Part shown: piece after piece, positions 1 through 13,745 of the stretch
Layout: each line of letters begins with the position of its first letter
Position numbering within the stretch: the first letter of the stretch is position 1
Origin: JAVVHH01 sp963848035
GTDB taxonomy: Bacteria; Pseudomonadota; Alphaproteobacteria; Acetobacterales; Acetobacteraceae
Reading direction: 5' to 3'
Assembly: GCA_963848035.1 (NCBI GenBank)
Contig: CAWKCD010000001.1
Location: 310,001-374,000 of the forward strand
Length of the DNA: 64,000 nt
Position numbers and translations under genes: made by a program
The notes under the pieces: model-generated
The model's input: the letters and a program-made list of their open reading frames with translations, nothing else
Told to the model about the DNA's origin: nothing
Database searches by the model: none

Positions 1-846
1 ATCGGGCCGAACCGCAAGCAGTTCGGCGCGCTGCTGCCGTACGTGGACCATCTGCCGCACACGCATAACCTCGAGCACAATGCGCATAGCCTGGGGCAGC
101 CGGCATGGGGGGCGCATCTGGCGGATACGCTGGAGAGCCTGGTGGCGCTGCATGGCGACACCATCGCGGCGGTGATGGTCGAGCCGGTGGCGGGGAGCAC
201 GGGGGTGCTGATCCCGCCTGTCGGGTATCTCGAGCGGCTGCGGGCGCTGTGCACGAAGCACGATATCCTGCTGATCTTCGACGAGGTGATCACCGGGTTC
301 GGGCGGATGGGCGCGAATTTCGGCGCGGAGCGGTTCGGCGTGGTGCCGGATCTGATGACGATGGCGAAGGGGCTGACGAACGCGGCGGTGCCGATGGGCG
401 CGGTGGCGGCGACGGGGGAGATCTACGACACGATCGTCAACGGCAGCCCGGCCGGGATCGAGCTGTTCCACGGCTACACCTATAGCGGGCATCCACTGGC
501 GTCGGCGGCGGCGATCGCGACGATGGACCTGCACCGGGCCGAGGACCTGCCGGGGCGGGCGCGGGCGATCGAGCCTTATTGGCAGCAGGCGATCCATACG
601 CTGAAGGGCGCGCCGGGGGTGGTCGACGTGCGGGACCTCGGGTTGATCGCGGGGATCGAGCTCACGCCATGGGAGGGCAAGCCGACGCAGCGGGCGATGG
701 CGGTGTTCCAGCGCTGTTTCGACGACGGGCTGCTGATCCGCACCACGGCGGACATCATTGCGCTGTCGCCGCCGCTGATCATCGAGCGGGCGCATGTGGA
801 CCGGATCGTGGAGACGATCGACAGCGCGATCCGCCAAGCCGCTTGA
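1..846 (+). CDS. Omega-amino acid:pyruvate aminotransferase, class III, 5'-truncated by the window edge
   Basis: PLP-dependent class III transaminase that moves an amino group from an omega-amino acid such as beta-alanine to pyruvate in the cytoplasm. The visible 281 residues are the C-terminal two thirds of a roughly 440-residue enzyme; the open frame runs to base 1 without a start. Seen directly: the PLP-binding Asp in LLIFDEVITGFGRMG (bases 265-312), the probable Schiff-base Lys in MTMAKGLTNAAVPMGAV (Lys codon 367-369), and the conserved FHGYTYSGHP segment near 466-495. The sequence around VEPVAGSTGVLIPPVGYL matches the beta-alanine:pyruvate subgroup best. Exact substrate is uncertain. It ends in TGA, and 131 bases without a gene follow. 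Confidence 0.85.
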   Translation: MGPNRKQFGALLPYVDHLPHTHNLEHNAHSLGQPAWGAHLADTLESLVALHGDTIAAVMVEPVAGSTGVLIPPVGYLERLRALCTKHDILLIFDEVITGFGRMGANFGAERFGVVPDLMTMAKGLTNAAVPMGAVAATGEIYDTIVNGSPAGIELFHGYTYSGHPLASAAAIATMDLHRAEDLPGRARAIEPYWQQAIHTLKGAPGVVDVRDLGLIAGIELTPWEGKPTQRAMAVFQRCFDDGLLIRTTADIIALSPPLIIERAHVDRIVETIDSAIRQAA

Positions 847-977
847 ATTAGTTGCTTTTCAGACACGCTTTGCGGTGAAGATGGTTTAGGCCGTTGGGAT
901 AGGCCGCTCAATCGACTACACATTGGCGTCAACTCGAGCAGGGGCGTCGGCTGATTAACTCCCTCTCCGGCACGCGT

Positions 978-2756
978 GTGCTGACTTGGTGGCTCGCCTC
1001 GGCCGCCATGCTGCCGCTGCCTGCGCTCGCGCAGCGGCCGATCTCGCCGGGCAACGTTGCGCCGGGCAGTCCGGGCATCGCGTCGCCATTGCCGGGCGAC
1101 ATCATTCCGCAGGGCTCGCCGATCCCGCGCGTGCTGCCCGAGCCTGCCGCCGGCGGTGGCGCCCGGGCCGGGCGTGCCGAACGCGGCGCCGGCGGCGGTG
1201 CCGGGTCGGCGCGGTCGCGGTCCGCTCGGTGCGGGTCGAGGGCGTGACCGCGTATGCGCCGGGCCGCAGACCGAGCGCGATCACCGCCGGGCTGACGGGC
1301 CCGGCGGTGCCGCTGGCGCGGATCGAGGCGGCGCGGACGGCGCTGCTCAACCTCTACCGCGGCGACGGCTACGCGCTGACCACGGTCACGGCGACGGTCG
1401 AGGCCGGCGGCGTGCTGCGCTTCACGGTGATCGAGGGCCGCATCGCCGAGGTCAAGCTCGAGGGCGATATCGGCCCGGCCGGCACGCAGGTGCTGCGGTT
1501 CCTGCAACCACCTGACCGAGCTGCGCCCGGTCGACACCGCCTCGCTCGAGCGCTGGCTGCTGCTGGCGCAGGACATTCCGGGGGTGACGGTGCGCGCCGT
1601 GCTGCGGCCCTCCTCGGGCGAGCCGGGCGCGCTGACGCTGGTGGCGCAGGTGGAGCGGCAGGCGGTGGCCGGGCTGCTGAACGTGGACAACCGGGCATCG
1701 CGTCTCACCGGGCCGGTCGAGGGCTTGGCGCTGCTCGACTTCAACAGCTTCACCGAGTTCGGCGAGCGGACGGAGCTCAACTTCTACCATACCGATGGCG
1801 GACACGCAGAATTTCGGCCAGGTGACGACCGAAGCGTTCATCGGCGGGTCCGGCCTGCGCGGCGCGGCTGTACGGCGGCTACGGCGAGGCCAATCCGTCG
1901 GGGTTCCTGCGCAGCGTGCGGTATCACGGCACGACGACGGTGTTCGGCGGGTCGTTGACCTACCCGCTGATCCGGCGCGGCAGCAGACGCTGAACCTGTC
2001 GGGTTATTTCGACGCGATCGAGACGCAGGTCACGCAGGCGGAACGCGGCGATCGGGATGCAGCGCGGGTTCAATTCGCTGCGGGTGGCGCGGCTGGGGGC
2101 GGATTACGCGCAGCAGGACCTGCTGGCGGGGGATGCGCGGCCGGCGATCAACACGATCAACGTGCGGCTCTCGCAGGGCATCCCGAGTCTGGGCGCGACG
2201 CGGAGCGCGGCTTCGGATGCGACGCGGCCGGGCGAGCGGGTGGATTTCACCAAGTTCTCGATCGATCTTTCGCGGGTGCAGACATTGCTGCAGTTGAGCG
2301 CGGATAGCTCGATCGCGATCAAGGGCCGGCTGATCGGGCAATATAGCGACCAGATCCTGCCGCCGTCGGAGAAGTTCTATCTGGGCGGGCCGGAGTATCA
2401 CCCGCGGGTTCTATTCCGGGGAGGTTACCGGGGACAGCGCGTTCGTCTGGCAGGCGGAGCTGCAATACAATAAGAGTTACGACATCAACCTGTTCGACCG
2501 AAACTTCAACCTGGCGGGCCAGCTCTACGCGTTCTACGACCGAGGCGAGGCCTGGCAGAACCAGTTGGCGTCCATCGAGACGCCGTATACCCGGTTGTCG
2601 TCGGTCGGGTTGGGGCTGCGGCTGAACGTGACGCGGTTCACCGAGTTCAACATCGAGGGCGTGCATCGCGATACGCGCCTGCCCGAGGGGACGCCGGGCC
2701 AAGTGAAGCCGATGAAAGCTGATGCAATTTATTGGCGAGTGATCACAAGGTTCTGA
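978..2756 (+). CDS. ShlB/FhaC/HecB-type two-partner-secretion outer-membrane pore (TpsB), frameshifted in this sequence
   Basis: Predicted outer-membrane beta-barrel that exports the exoprotein encoded next to it. Translation from a GTG at 978 gives a signal peptide (MLTWWLASAAMLPLPALAQ), a proline-rich plug region, then POTRA-like sequence (bases about 1230-1600, including VRSVRVEGVTAYAPG and LLNLYRGDGYALTTV). Barrel sequence follows to the C-terminal strand, which ends in Phe (YWRVITRF), as is usual for barrels. The frame changes near 1200, 1505, 1825, 1868, 1980, 2050 and 2410. All changes can be explained by extra single bases (nine in total); corrected length is about 589 residues, normal for the family. 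Either a consensus-error artefact or a decayed gene; I favour artefact because the protein sequence resumes cleanly after each break. Confidence 0.8.
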
Positions 2757-2836
2757 AACCAGAAGTTTCATGTTCGTGAATCCGTGTTAAAGTCTGCCCC
2801 GCAAAAGAGCAGCTCGGCTGCGCGCGGGGACGGACG

Positions 2837-5800
2837 ATGGCACGGCGGATTGGACAGCGACTCTTCGTGGGCACCGTTTGGTGCGGACGCTCGTCTCTCC
2901 TGCTGGGAACCGCCTTACAGGCTGTAAGCGTTTTGGTTTTCGCGACGTCCGGGATGGCGCAGATCTCGCCGACGGCGCGGCCGACGGGTGGGGTGGTGGC
3001 GGCCGGGTCGGCGTCGATCGGGCAGAGCGCGTCGCAAACCAACGTCAATCAGTCGAGCGCGCGGGCGGCCATCAATTGGCAGAGCTTCGACGTCGGCAGC
3101 CAGCATACCGTGCAGTTCAACCAGCCGAGCGCCAGCGCGGTCACGCTGAACCGGGTGGTGGGGCCGGATCCCTCGGTGATCGCGGGGCGGATCAACGCGA
3201 ACGGCAACGTCATCATCACCAATGCGGCGGGGGTGGCGTTCTCGCGGGGGGCGCAGGTCGACGTCAACGGGCTGATCGTCAGCGCGCCGGGGATCAGCAC
3301 GCAGAACTTCATGGCGGGCAGGCTGGTGTTCGACCGGCCGGCCAAGCCCGGCGCGGCGGTGACGAACGCGGGCAGCATCACGGTGGGCCAGGCGGGGCTG
3401 GCGGCCTTGGTGGCGCCGCAGGTGGCCAATTCGGGGGTGATCACTGCGCGGCTGGGGACGGTCGTGCTGGCGGGGGCGCAGGCGCACACGATCGATCTTT
3501 ATGGCGACGGGCTGGTGTCGATCGATGTCACGCGGGCGGTGACGCAGGCGCCGTTGGGGCGGGACGGCAAGGCGGTGACGGCGCTGGTGACGAACACCGG
3601 GACGGTGATCGCCGATGGCGGGTCGGTGCAGATCACGGCGCGGGCGGCCGATGGGATCGTGCAGGACCTGGTGCGGGCGGGGGGGACGATCCGGGCGAAC
3701 ACGGTGGCCGGGCGCGCGGGGCGGATCGACATCGCGGGGGTGGGCGGCTCGGTGCGGGTCGAGGGCCGGGTCGGCGCGGATGGCGCGGCGGGGGCGGCGG
3801 GCGGCACGGTGACGGTCACGGCGTCGGACACGGTGCGGGTCGCGGGCGGGGCGGTGGTGACGGCCAACGGGGGTCCGGGCGGGACGGTGGCGCTGGGGAC
3901 GACGCTGGCGCGGGCGCAGGCGGGGCGGCAGGCGGCGCTGGGCGCGGGCGGGTCGATCGCGACGCCGGCGGGAACGGCGCGGCGGGTGGTGGTCGAGGCG
4001 GGGGCGCGGGTTTCGGCGGACGGGGTGGGCGCGGGCAGCGGCGGGACGGTGACGACGCTGAGCACGCAGTCGACGGGTGTGGACGGGTCGCTGAGCGCGC
4101 GCGGGGGGCCGCAGGGCGGCGATGGCGGGGTGATCGAGGTCAGCGGCGGGGTGTTGGCGCTGGCGGGAACGCTGGATGCGGGGGCTCGGGCGGGACGGGG
4201 CGGGACGATCTATCTCGATCCCTACGATCTGGTGATCGGGACGGGGTCGCCTAGCGTGGGGCTGAGCGGGTCGGCGACGGAGCCGGGCGTGCCGTTGGAC
4301 GGTGCAACAGGCGGGACGTCGTACATCACGCCGGCGACGCTGATGTCTGCGGCGCAGAACGGGGCGGTGTCGATCCGGCTTTCGGCGACGCACGATCTGA
4401 CGGTGCGGGAGGCAGTGGACCTGACTTCGGGGAAGGATTTCGATCGGGGGCGCGACGGGAGGTGCGTCGCTGTATCTGCATGCGGATCATGACCTTTCGG
4501 TGCTGGCGGATGTGTCGGCGGGGGGCGTCGGGTCGGGACGGTCGCTGACGCTGGATGCGGGGCATCAGCTGCTCGTCGATGGGGCGGCGACGCTGGCCGC
4601 GGATGGCGGGGTCTCGCTGCAGGCTGCCGACGCATTGACGATCGGGGCCGGCGCCGTGGTGCGGGGGTCGGGGATCGCGCTGAGCTCGGGGGCGGCGGGG
4701 ATTGCGATCGGCGGGACGGTCGACGGCGGATACTTGTCGGTGCAGATCGAGTCGGCGGGCGAGGTGGTGGAGGGTGCGGGCGGCGCGATCGTGGCCGGGC
4801 AGTTGCGCGGCGCGGCGGTGGCGTTCGCGCTGGGCGGCGCGGGGAACCGGATCGCGGCGATTGGGACTTATTACGGCGACGGGTTGCGGGCGAGCGGCGG
4901 GGATGTGACGGTCGTGGACAGCGTGCCGCTCCAGGTGGGCGGGAGCGCGGGGAGCGTGGGCGGCGGCATCCAGGTCTCGGGCGGACACGGCATCACGCTG
5001 GTGGCGGATCAGCTCCAGGTCGGGACCGGCACGGTGCTGAACCCGGCGGTGGAGGGATACCTGCCCTATTCGCTCTATGCGCCGGGCGGCACGATCGCGA
5101 TCCAGCCGTTCACGGCGGGACGCGCCGTCGAGCTGGTCAATGGGACAGCGAGCGAGGCGGCGCTGTCGGTGGGGCAGGATGCGCTCGCGAACATGGTTGC
5201 CGACCGGCTGGCGCTCGGGTCGAGCCAGGCGGGGCCGCTTGCGGTGCGGGGCGCGGTGGATTTCGGCGGCGGCCCGATCGGGCAACTCGCGCTGATCAGC
5301 GGGGGGGCGGTCGGCGGGGCCGGCGGATCGGTCGCGGTGGGGGCGCTGAGCGCGCAGGGGGCGAGCGTCGATCTCACGGGGGTGAACCGGATCGGCGTGC
5401 TGACGGCGAGCGCGAGCGGGGACATCGCCGTTTCGAACACACAGAGTTTGCGGGTGGATGTCGCGAGCGCGGGGGGCAATGTCGGCATCGCGACGACATC
5501 GGGCGATCTGTACGTCGCACGAACGAGCGGGACGCCGGACGGGAGCGTCCATGGGGTGTCGGGCGGGGTCGTTTCGCTGTCTGCGGCGGGGAATTTGCTG
5601 TTCGAGGTCGGCGCGCATCCGGAGAACGTGGTGCAGGCGACGACCAGCCTGGCGCTGAATGCGGGCGGGACGATCACGCAGGATTTCGGCGCGATCCAGA
5701 CGCCGGTGCTGACGGGGTATGCGGCCGGGGCGTCGTTGGCGCAGGCGGGCAACCAGGTCGCGACGTTGGGGCGGTTCCTGGTCGGCGGCGATTTCACGCT

Positions 5801-8181
5801 CGCGAGCCAGGGGTCGGTCACGGTGGGCGGGGTCGTGGCCGTGGGCGGCGGGCGGACGCTGACCCTGGCGGCGGACAGCGTCGGGATCGGGGCGGGCGGG
5901 GCGTTGTCGGCGCCGGGCGGGGTGGTGGCGATTGCGCCGCTCACGGTGGGCGGGACGCTGACGCTGGGGGATGCGCCGGGCGGATCGGTCGTTGCTGATG
6001 CGGTGCGGCTGGGAGGTGGGACGACGGGGGATATCGCGTTCGCCGGGTCGTTCGATCTGGGTGGGGTGGGCACGTTGGACGTTCGGGCCGGCGGGGCGGT
6101 GAGCGAGACGGCGGGCGGGACGGTTCGGGTCGGCGTGCTGACGGGCGGGGCGGGAAGCGTAGCGCTGGGGGGCGCGAACCAAGTCGATACGCTGGGGGAT
6201 TTCGGGGTGACGGGCGGGTTCCTGCTCCGGAGCGACCGGGCGCTGACGGTGGCGGGCGCGGTGACGGCGGGATCGGGGAACGTGGTGCTCGACATGAGCG
6301 CGGCGCCGGGCGCGGATGTGGCGATCGGGGCGCCGATCAGCGCGGCGGGAGATGTGGTCGTGCGGGCGGGCCGCTCCGTGGCCGTGACGGGCGGGATCAA
6401 TGCGGGGGGCGGGATCGTGCTCGAGGCGGCGTTCGGGGCGAACGACCCGGCGGCTGCGGGCGGGGTGACGGTGAATGCGACGCTCGCGGCGGTTGACGTC
6501 ACGATCGGCGCGGGGGCGGGCGGGATCGGCCTGGCGGCGGATGTGACGGGGAGTGCGTCATTGACGCTGCGGGGCGAAGGCAATGCGGTGGCGGCGCTGA
6601 GCGATCTGTATCGCGGCGCCATCAGCCAGACGGGCGGGACGATCACGACGGGCTTGCTCGAGGCGCGGGGGCGTTCGGTGGCGCTCGGGGGCGACAACCG
6701 GGTTGCCGGTCTGGGTGCGAGTTCGGCCGATACGGGCGGGTTCGCGCTGGCGAGCGCGGGAACGCTGACGTTGAGCGGGCCGGTCGGGGTCTCGGCGGGG
6801 CAGACGATCGCGCTGGCGAGCGACGGGCTGCAATTCGCGGGTGGCGGGATGTCGGCGCCGGGCGGGCTGATCGCGCTGACGCCGTTCAAGGCGGGGGCGG
6901 GCTATGCGGTCGGCGGGAGTGTCGGCGGTGGCGGGGTGGTGGCCGATACGGTGCGGATCGGGACGGCGTCGGGCGGGGCGGTCAGCCTGGGTGGGTCGCT
7001 GGGGTTCGGGCAGGTCGGGACGGTGGATTTGCGCAGCGCGGGCGGGATCGCGCAGGCCGGCGAGGCATCGCTCGCGGCGGGCACGCTGACGCTGCAGGCC
7101 GGGAGCGCGAGCTTGCTGGGGAGCAATGCGATCGGCGTGTTGGGCGCGTTCTCGGTGGGCGGGGGGCTCTCGGTGGCGACATCGGGGGATGTGGTGGTCG
7201 CCGGCTCGGGGAATGCGGGGGCGTTCGCGCTGAGCAGCGCGGGTTCGGTGCGGTTCGCGGGGGCGTTGACGGTTGGCGGCGCGCTCTCTGTGCAGAGCGG
7301 GGGGACGGTGACGCAGAGCGGCGGGGCATTGGCGGCGGGGACGCTGGGCGGGTCGGCGGCGGGAGCGGCGGCGTTCGGGGTGTCGGGGTCGACGAATGTC
7401 ACGGAGCTGGCGGGGTTCGATGCAAGCGGGGCGTTCACGCTGGCCAATGCGGGGGCTTTGACCGTGACGGGGCCGGTTTCGGGGCGTTCGATCGCGGTGT
7501 CGGCGGTGGGGTCGTTGGGGCTGCAGGGCGGGGCGTTCACCGGCGATACGGTGACGCTGCGGGTAGCGGAGCCGACGGCCGGGGCGGTGTCACTGACGCA
7601 GACGGGGACGACGCGGTTCGGCCCGGTCGGGCCGGGCGCCGGGTCGTTGCTGTTGGGATTGCCGGGGAATGGCGCGGTGACGCTGGCGGGGCTGAGCGCG
7701 CCGGGGATGCGGGTGGCGCTGGATCTGGGCACTGGCAGCGCGAGCGGGACGCTGGCGGCCGGGGCGCTGCAGGTGCTCGGACAGGGCGGCGGGGCGAGCT
7801 TGACGGGGACGGTCAGCGGGCAGGCGGGCGCGGACGCCGCTACGGTTTCGAGCATCTCGCCGGGCGTGAACGCGGCCTACACGTTGAATGGCTGCCCGAT
7901 CGGCGCGGCCGCTTGCGGGGTCGTCGTCGTTGCTAACTCCGGGCCGGTCCGTACCCGATCCGGCGCCGGTTCCGACCGCGTCGGCGACGCCGGAGGCGGC
8001 TCCGAGCGTCAACACGGACGGGGCCGTTACGTTGCTGACGCCAAAGTCCTTCCTGGATGCCGAACTAGGGAATATCCTCCGGCCAGACTGGTTGACCCTC
8101 GACCTCATCACGATCGGCATCGTTCGCGACGCGGGGAGTGCCGAGCTGCTGCTGCCGAACATATCGGATCGGGACTATTGA
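2837..8181 (+). CDS. Large filamentous-haemagglutinin-type exoprotein (TpsA), two frameshifts
   Basis: Secreted surface protein, the predicted passenger of the pore encoded 80 bases upstream. The N-terminus has an extended signal region ending near MAQIS (about residue 42). A haemagglutination-activity (TPS) domain follows over about residues 50-260, with QTNVNQSSARAAINWQSFDV and the NANGNVIITNAAGVAFSRGA motif. The rest is Gly/Ala/Val-rich beta-helix repeat. The frame shifts by +1 near 4465 and again near 7935. The last part (bases about 7940-8181) is a Pro-rich segment ending in a charged tail. Corrected length is 1780 residues. The stop codon abuts the ATG of the CHAT lipoprotein, which suggests one operon. 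Role as adhesin or contact factor is inferred from family. Confidence 0.82.
5380..7480 (+). repeat. Degenerate internal repeats of the TpsA beta-helix
   Basis: A unit of the form LGG-x-N-x-V-x-x-LG-x-F-x-(V/A)-x-G-x-F-x-L-x-S-x-G-x-LTV-x-G-x-V recurs at about bases 5380, 5750, 6170, 6690, 7120 and 7390. Spacing varies from about 270 to 520 bases. Between units lies a second recurring block with APGG-x-(I/V)-A-(L/I)-x-P. These are protein-level repeats typical of haemagglutinin-like fibres rather than near-identical DNA repeats. Confidence 0.6.
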
Positions 8182-11100
8182 ATGCGTCTCCGCCTCGTTC
8201 TCGCCCTGACCACCACCATCGTCGCCGGTTGCAGCGTGCCGCCGCCGGAGGCGTATCTGGACGGGCGGGGGGCGGTCAAAGGCACGAGTATCGGGCGGGA
8301 TGCGTCCAACGAGGCGTGCGTGCAGCAGGGGCGCGGGACCGGCGGGACGGTCGACGTGTTCTGCGGCACGTGGCAGCAGCCGAGCGCCACCGTGTCGCGG
8401 CTCGGCGCGGGCGGGCCGGGGGCGCTGGCGGGGATCGTGGGCGAAAGCGCATGGCGGTCGGGGCTGGAGGCGCGGTTCGTGTGCGGGGCGGCGCAGTCGA
8501 CGACGGTGCTGGACCAGCCGGCGCTGCTGCTGCCGTGCACGCGCAAGATCGGCGGTTGGCCGCAGGTGGCGATCGCGACCTCGATCGGGGGCACGATCTA
8601 CGTGGCGGACGGGATCCAGCCGGCGCTGCCGGTGATCCCGCGGGCGATCGGGGTGCTGGCCGGGCTGGTGTCGCCGGAGGGCGCGGCGGCGCTGCCGCGG
8701 TCAGGGGCGGAGGCGCTGATGGCGAGCCGGATGGCGGCGCAGAGCTTCAGCGCGGGGGATGTCGGGCAGTTCGACGAGCTGGTGGTGGCGGGGACGCGGG
8801 CGAATTTGGCGGAGAGCTACGTCGGGGCGGAGGACGCCTACCGGGCGGCGCTGGCGCTGCAGCGCAAGGCGCTCGGCAAGACGGATCCGAACGAGGCGAC
8901 GACCCTGGCGCTGATCGCGCTGCAGCTCTCGGACCAGGGGCGGTATCCGGAGGCGGAGGGGCTGTTCGCGGAGGCGCAACGGCTGGCGCCCGAGGCGAGC
9001 GACCATGCGGCGACGGCGCGGGTGCTGCACTACCGGGCGCTGAACGAGGTGAACCAGCACCATGATGAGGCCGCGCTGGCGCTGCTGCGGCAGGCCGAGG
9101 CGCGGTATGCGGCGCAATTGCCGCCCGAGGCGCTGCGGCCGAAGCTGCGGGCGAGCAGCCCGTTCGCGCTGGGACGTTCCGGGACCGCGACGGTGAACAA
9201 CCCGGTGCCGGACGACGACGTCGTGGTGGACCAGGCGCAGCAGAGCGTGCTGCTCGGGCTGGTGGAGGTTCGGCGGTATCAGGCGATCGTGCTGCGTGCG
9301 CTGGGGCGTCCGGGGGAGAGCGAGGCGGCGATCCGGTCGGCGGCGGATCTGGCGTTGAGCCAGGGGATGCGCCAGCCGGTGCTGACGGCGCGGCTGCTGC
9401 GGACGGCGGCGACCAGCGCCGGGGCGCGGGGGGATATCGACAGCGCGGCATCGGGGCTGGGGATGTCGTCGGTCGCGTTCGGGCAGGCGCTGCCGGGGAC
9501 GCGGCCGCTGGCCTCGACGGAGCTGCTGCGGGCGGCGCGGCTGCACGAGCAGGGGCGCGATGGCGCGGCGCTCGACTCGTGCCGGCGGGCGAGCGCGCTG
9601 CTGCGCGAACTCAAGCGCGGGGCGCCGTCGGAGTTGATCGAGCCATGCCTGGACATCTATGCGGCGGCGGCCGGGTCGGGTGGGCAGGCGGTGCTGGGCG
9701 AGATGTTCGAGGCGTCGCAGCAGGGGCAAGGCAGCATCACCAGCGAGCAGATCGCGCGCTCGACGGCACGGCTGCGGGAGAATGCGCGGGATCCGCGGGT
9801 GGGCGAGGCGATCCGCCGGCGCGAGCGCGCGGGGGACACGCTGGCGGAGCTGACGCGGCAGCGGGATGCGCAGGCGCTGCGGGCGCAGGGCGCTTACGTG
9901 CCGAGCGGGGTGGGCGCGGGGGCGGCGCCGGCGGATCTGGACGCGGCGATCAAGGAAGCGCGGGCGCAGGTCGCGGATGCGGATGGGGCGTTGCAGGCAG
10001 CGTCGCCGAATTTCAGCCAGCTGGTGCAGGACGTGGTGCCGGCGGCGGACGTGCTGTCGGCGCTGCGGCCGGGGGAGGCGTTCGCCAGCTTCGCGTTGGG
10101 GAGCAACGGCGGCTGGGTGTTCCTGCTGCGCGACGGGACGATCACGGCGCGGCGGCTTGGGGTGAATGCGGGCGAGATCAAAGCGCTGGTCGAGCGGTTC
10201 CGGGCCAGCGTGCAGCTGGCTGGCAATGGCCGCTTGCCGGCGTTCGATACCGATGCGTCGCAGCGTCTGTATGCGGCGACGTTGGGGACGGTGGCGCAGC
10301 CGCTGGCGGGGGCGTCGACGATCGTGGTGGCGCCGGCCGGGCCGCTGCTGTCGATCCCGTTCTCGGCGCTGCTGACGGGGCCGGCGAGTGCGGGGGATCT
10401 CGCGCATGCGCCGTTCCTGGTGCGGCAGGCGGCGGTGGCGCATGTGCCAGCGGCGGCGAGCTTCGTGTCGTTGCGCCGGGTGGCGGGCACGTCGCGGGCG
10501 ACCCGGCCGTGGTTCGGGCTGGGCGATTTCCGGCCGATCACGCCGGCGCAGGCGAGCCAGACCTTTCCGGGGGCGGCGTGCCGGGAGAGCGCGCAGTTGT
10601 TCGCGACGCTGCCTCCCCTGCCCTTCGCGGCGCGCGAGCTCGAAGCGGCGCGGGCGCTGACCGGCGGCGCGGTGTCGGACGAGTTGACGGGCGCGGCCTA
10701 TACCGTTTCGGCGGTCGAACATGCGGCGCTGAAGGATTATCGGATCCTGCATTTTGCCTCGCATGCGCTGCTGCCGGCAGAGCTGAAATGCGCGCAGGAG
10801 CCGGCGATCGTGACGTCGGCGCCGGCGGGGGCGGCGAGCGGGAGCGGGGCGCTGCTGACGTCGTCGGCGATCTCGGCGATGGATCTGGACGCGGACGCGG
10901 TCATCCTTTCGGCGTGCAACTCGGCGGGGCCGAACGGCCCGGCGGGCGAGAGCCTGTCGGGGCTGGCGCGGGCGTTCTTCTATGCCGGCGCGCGGGCGCT
11001 GATGGTGACGCACTGGTCGGTGAACGACCAGACGTCGGCGTTCCTGGTGGCCGACACGCTGCGGCGGCTGAAGGCGGGGCAGGATGGCGGGCTGGCGGGT

Positions 11101-11262
11101 TCGTTGCGGGGGGCGGAGCTGACGTTGCTCGACGGCGCCGGCAAGGGCATGCCGGCCGAGGTGGCGCATCCGTTCTACTGGGCGCCATTCGCGCTGATCG
11201 GCGAGAGCGGCAGCGGCGGCAAGGTCGCCGACCTCGTCTCAAAAGGGCGTCCTCTGCTATAA
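8182..11262 (+). CDS. Lipoprotein with TPR repeats and C-terminal CHAT (caspase-fold) protease domain
   Basis: Predicted envelope-anchored protease or signalling protein of 1026 residues. The N-terminus is a lipoprotein signal (MRLRLVLALTTTIVAGCS, lipobox Cys 16). A region with several Cys follows to about residue 180, then TPR-like helices over about 200-520, a coiled-coil stretch, and a CHAT domain from about 660 to the end. CHAT domains are caspase-fold cysteine proteases; the expected dyad is visible as His861 (HFASHA) and Cys912 (ILSACNSAG), followed by SGLARAFFYAGARALMVTHW. The ATG follows the TpsA stop with no gap, so translation is probably coupled. CHAT-TPR proteins next to haemagglutinin-type genes are known from other bacteria; the substrate here is unknown. 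The gene is intact. Confidence 0.85.
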   Translation: MRLRLVLALTTTIVAGCSVPPPEAYLDGRGAVKGTSIGRDASNEACVQQGRGTGGTVDVFCGTWQQPSATVSRLGAGGPGALAGIVGESAWRSGLEARFVCGAAQSTTVLDQPALLLPCTRKIGGWPQVAIATSIGGTIYVADGIQPALPVIPRAIGVLAGLVSPEGAAALPRSGAEALMASRMAAQSFSAGDVGQFDELVVAGTRANLAESYVGAEDAYRAALALQRKALGKTDPNEATTLALIALQLSDQGRYPEAEGLFAEAQRLAPEASDHAATARVLHYRALNEVNQHHDEAALALLRQAEARYAAQLPPEALRPKLRASSPFALGRSGTATVNNPVPDDDVVVDQAQQSVLLGLVEVRRYQAIVLRALGRPGESEAAIRSAADLALSQGMRQPVLTARLLRTAATSAGARGDIDSAASGLGMSSVAFGQALPGTRPLASTELLRAARLHEQGRDGAALDSCRRASALLRELKRGAPSELIEPCLDIYAAAAGSGGQAVLGEMFEASQQGQGSITSEQIARSTARLRENARDPRVGEAIRRRERAGDTLAELTRQRDAQALRAQGAYVPSGVGAGAAPADLDAAIKEARAQVADADGALQAASPNFSQLVQDVVPAADVLSALRPGEAFASFALGSNGGWVFLLRDGTITARRLGVNAGEIKALVERFRASVQLAGNGRLPAFDTDASQRLYAATLGTVAQPLAGASTIVVAPAGPLLSIPFSALLTGPASAGDLAHAPFLVRQAAVAHVPAAASFVSLRRVAGTSRATRPWFGLGDFRPITPAQASQTFPGAACRESAQLFATLPPLPFAARELEAARALTGGAVSDELTGAAYTVSAVEHAALKDYRILHFASHALLPAELKCAQEPAIVTSAPAGAASGSGALLTSSAISAMDLDADAVILSACNSAGPNGPAGESLSGLARAFFYAGARALMVTHWSVNDQTSAFLVADTLRRLKAGQDGGLAGSLRGAELTLLDGAGKGMPAEVAHPFYWAPFALIGESGSGGKVADLVSKGRPLL

Positions 11263-11266
11263 GCAC

Positions 11267-13724
<2,458 letters not shown>

Positions 13725-13745
13725 GAGCTCCGAAATCGCAGGAGC

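Noticed and set aside
8701..11169. Very long open frame on the minus strand opposite the CHAT gene, and similar ones opposite tssM, tssC, the TIGR02302 gene and the WD40-caspase gene
   Set aside because: These follow from G/C-rich third positions of the real genes. The translations are Arg/Pro/His-rich without domains or signals, while the plus-strand frames have clear families.
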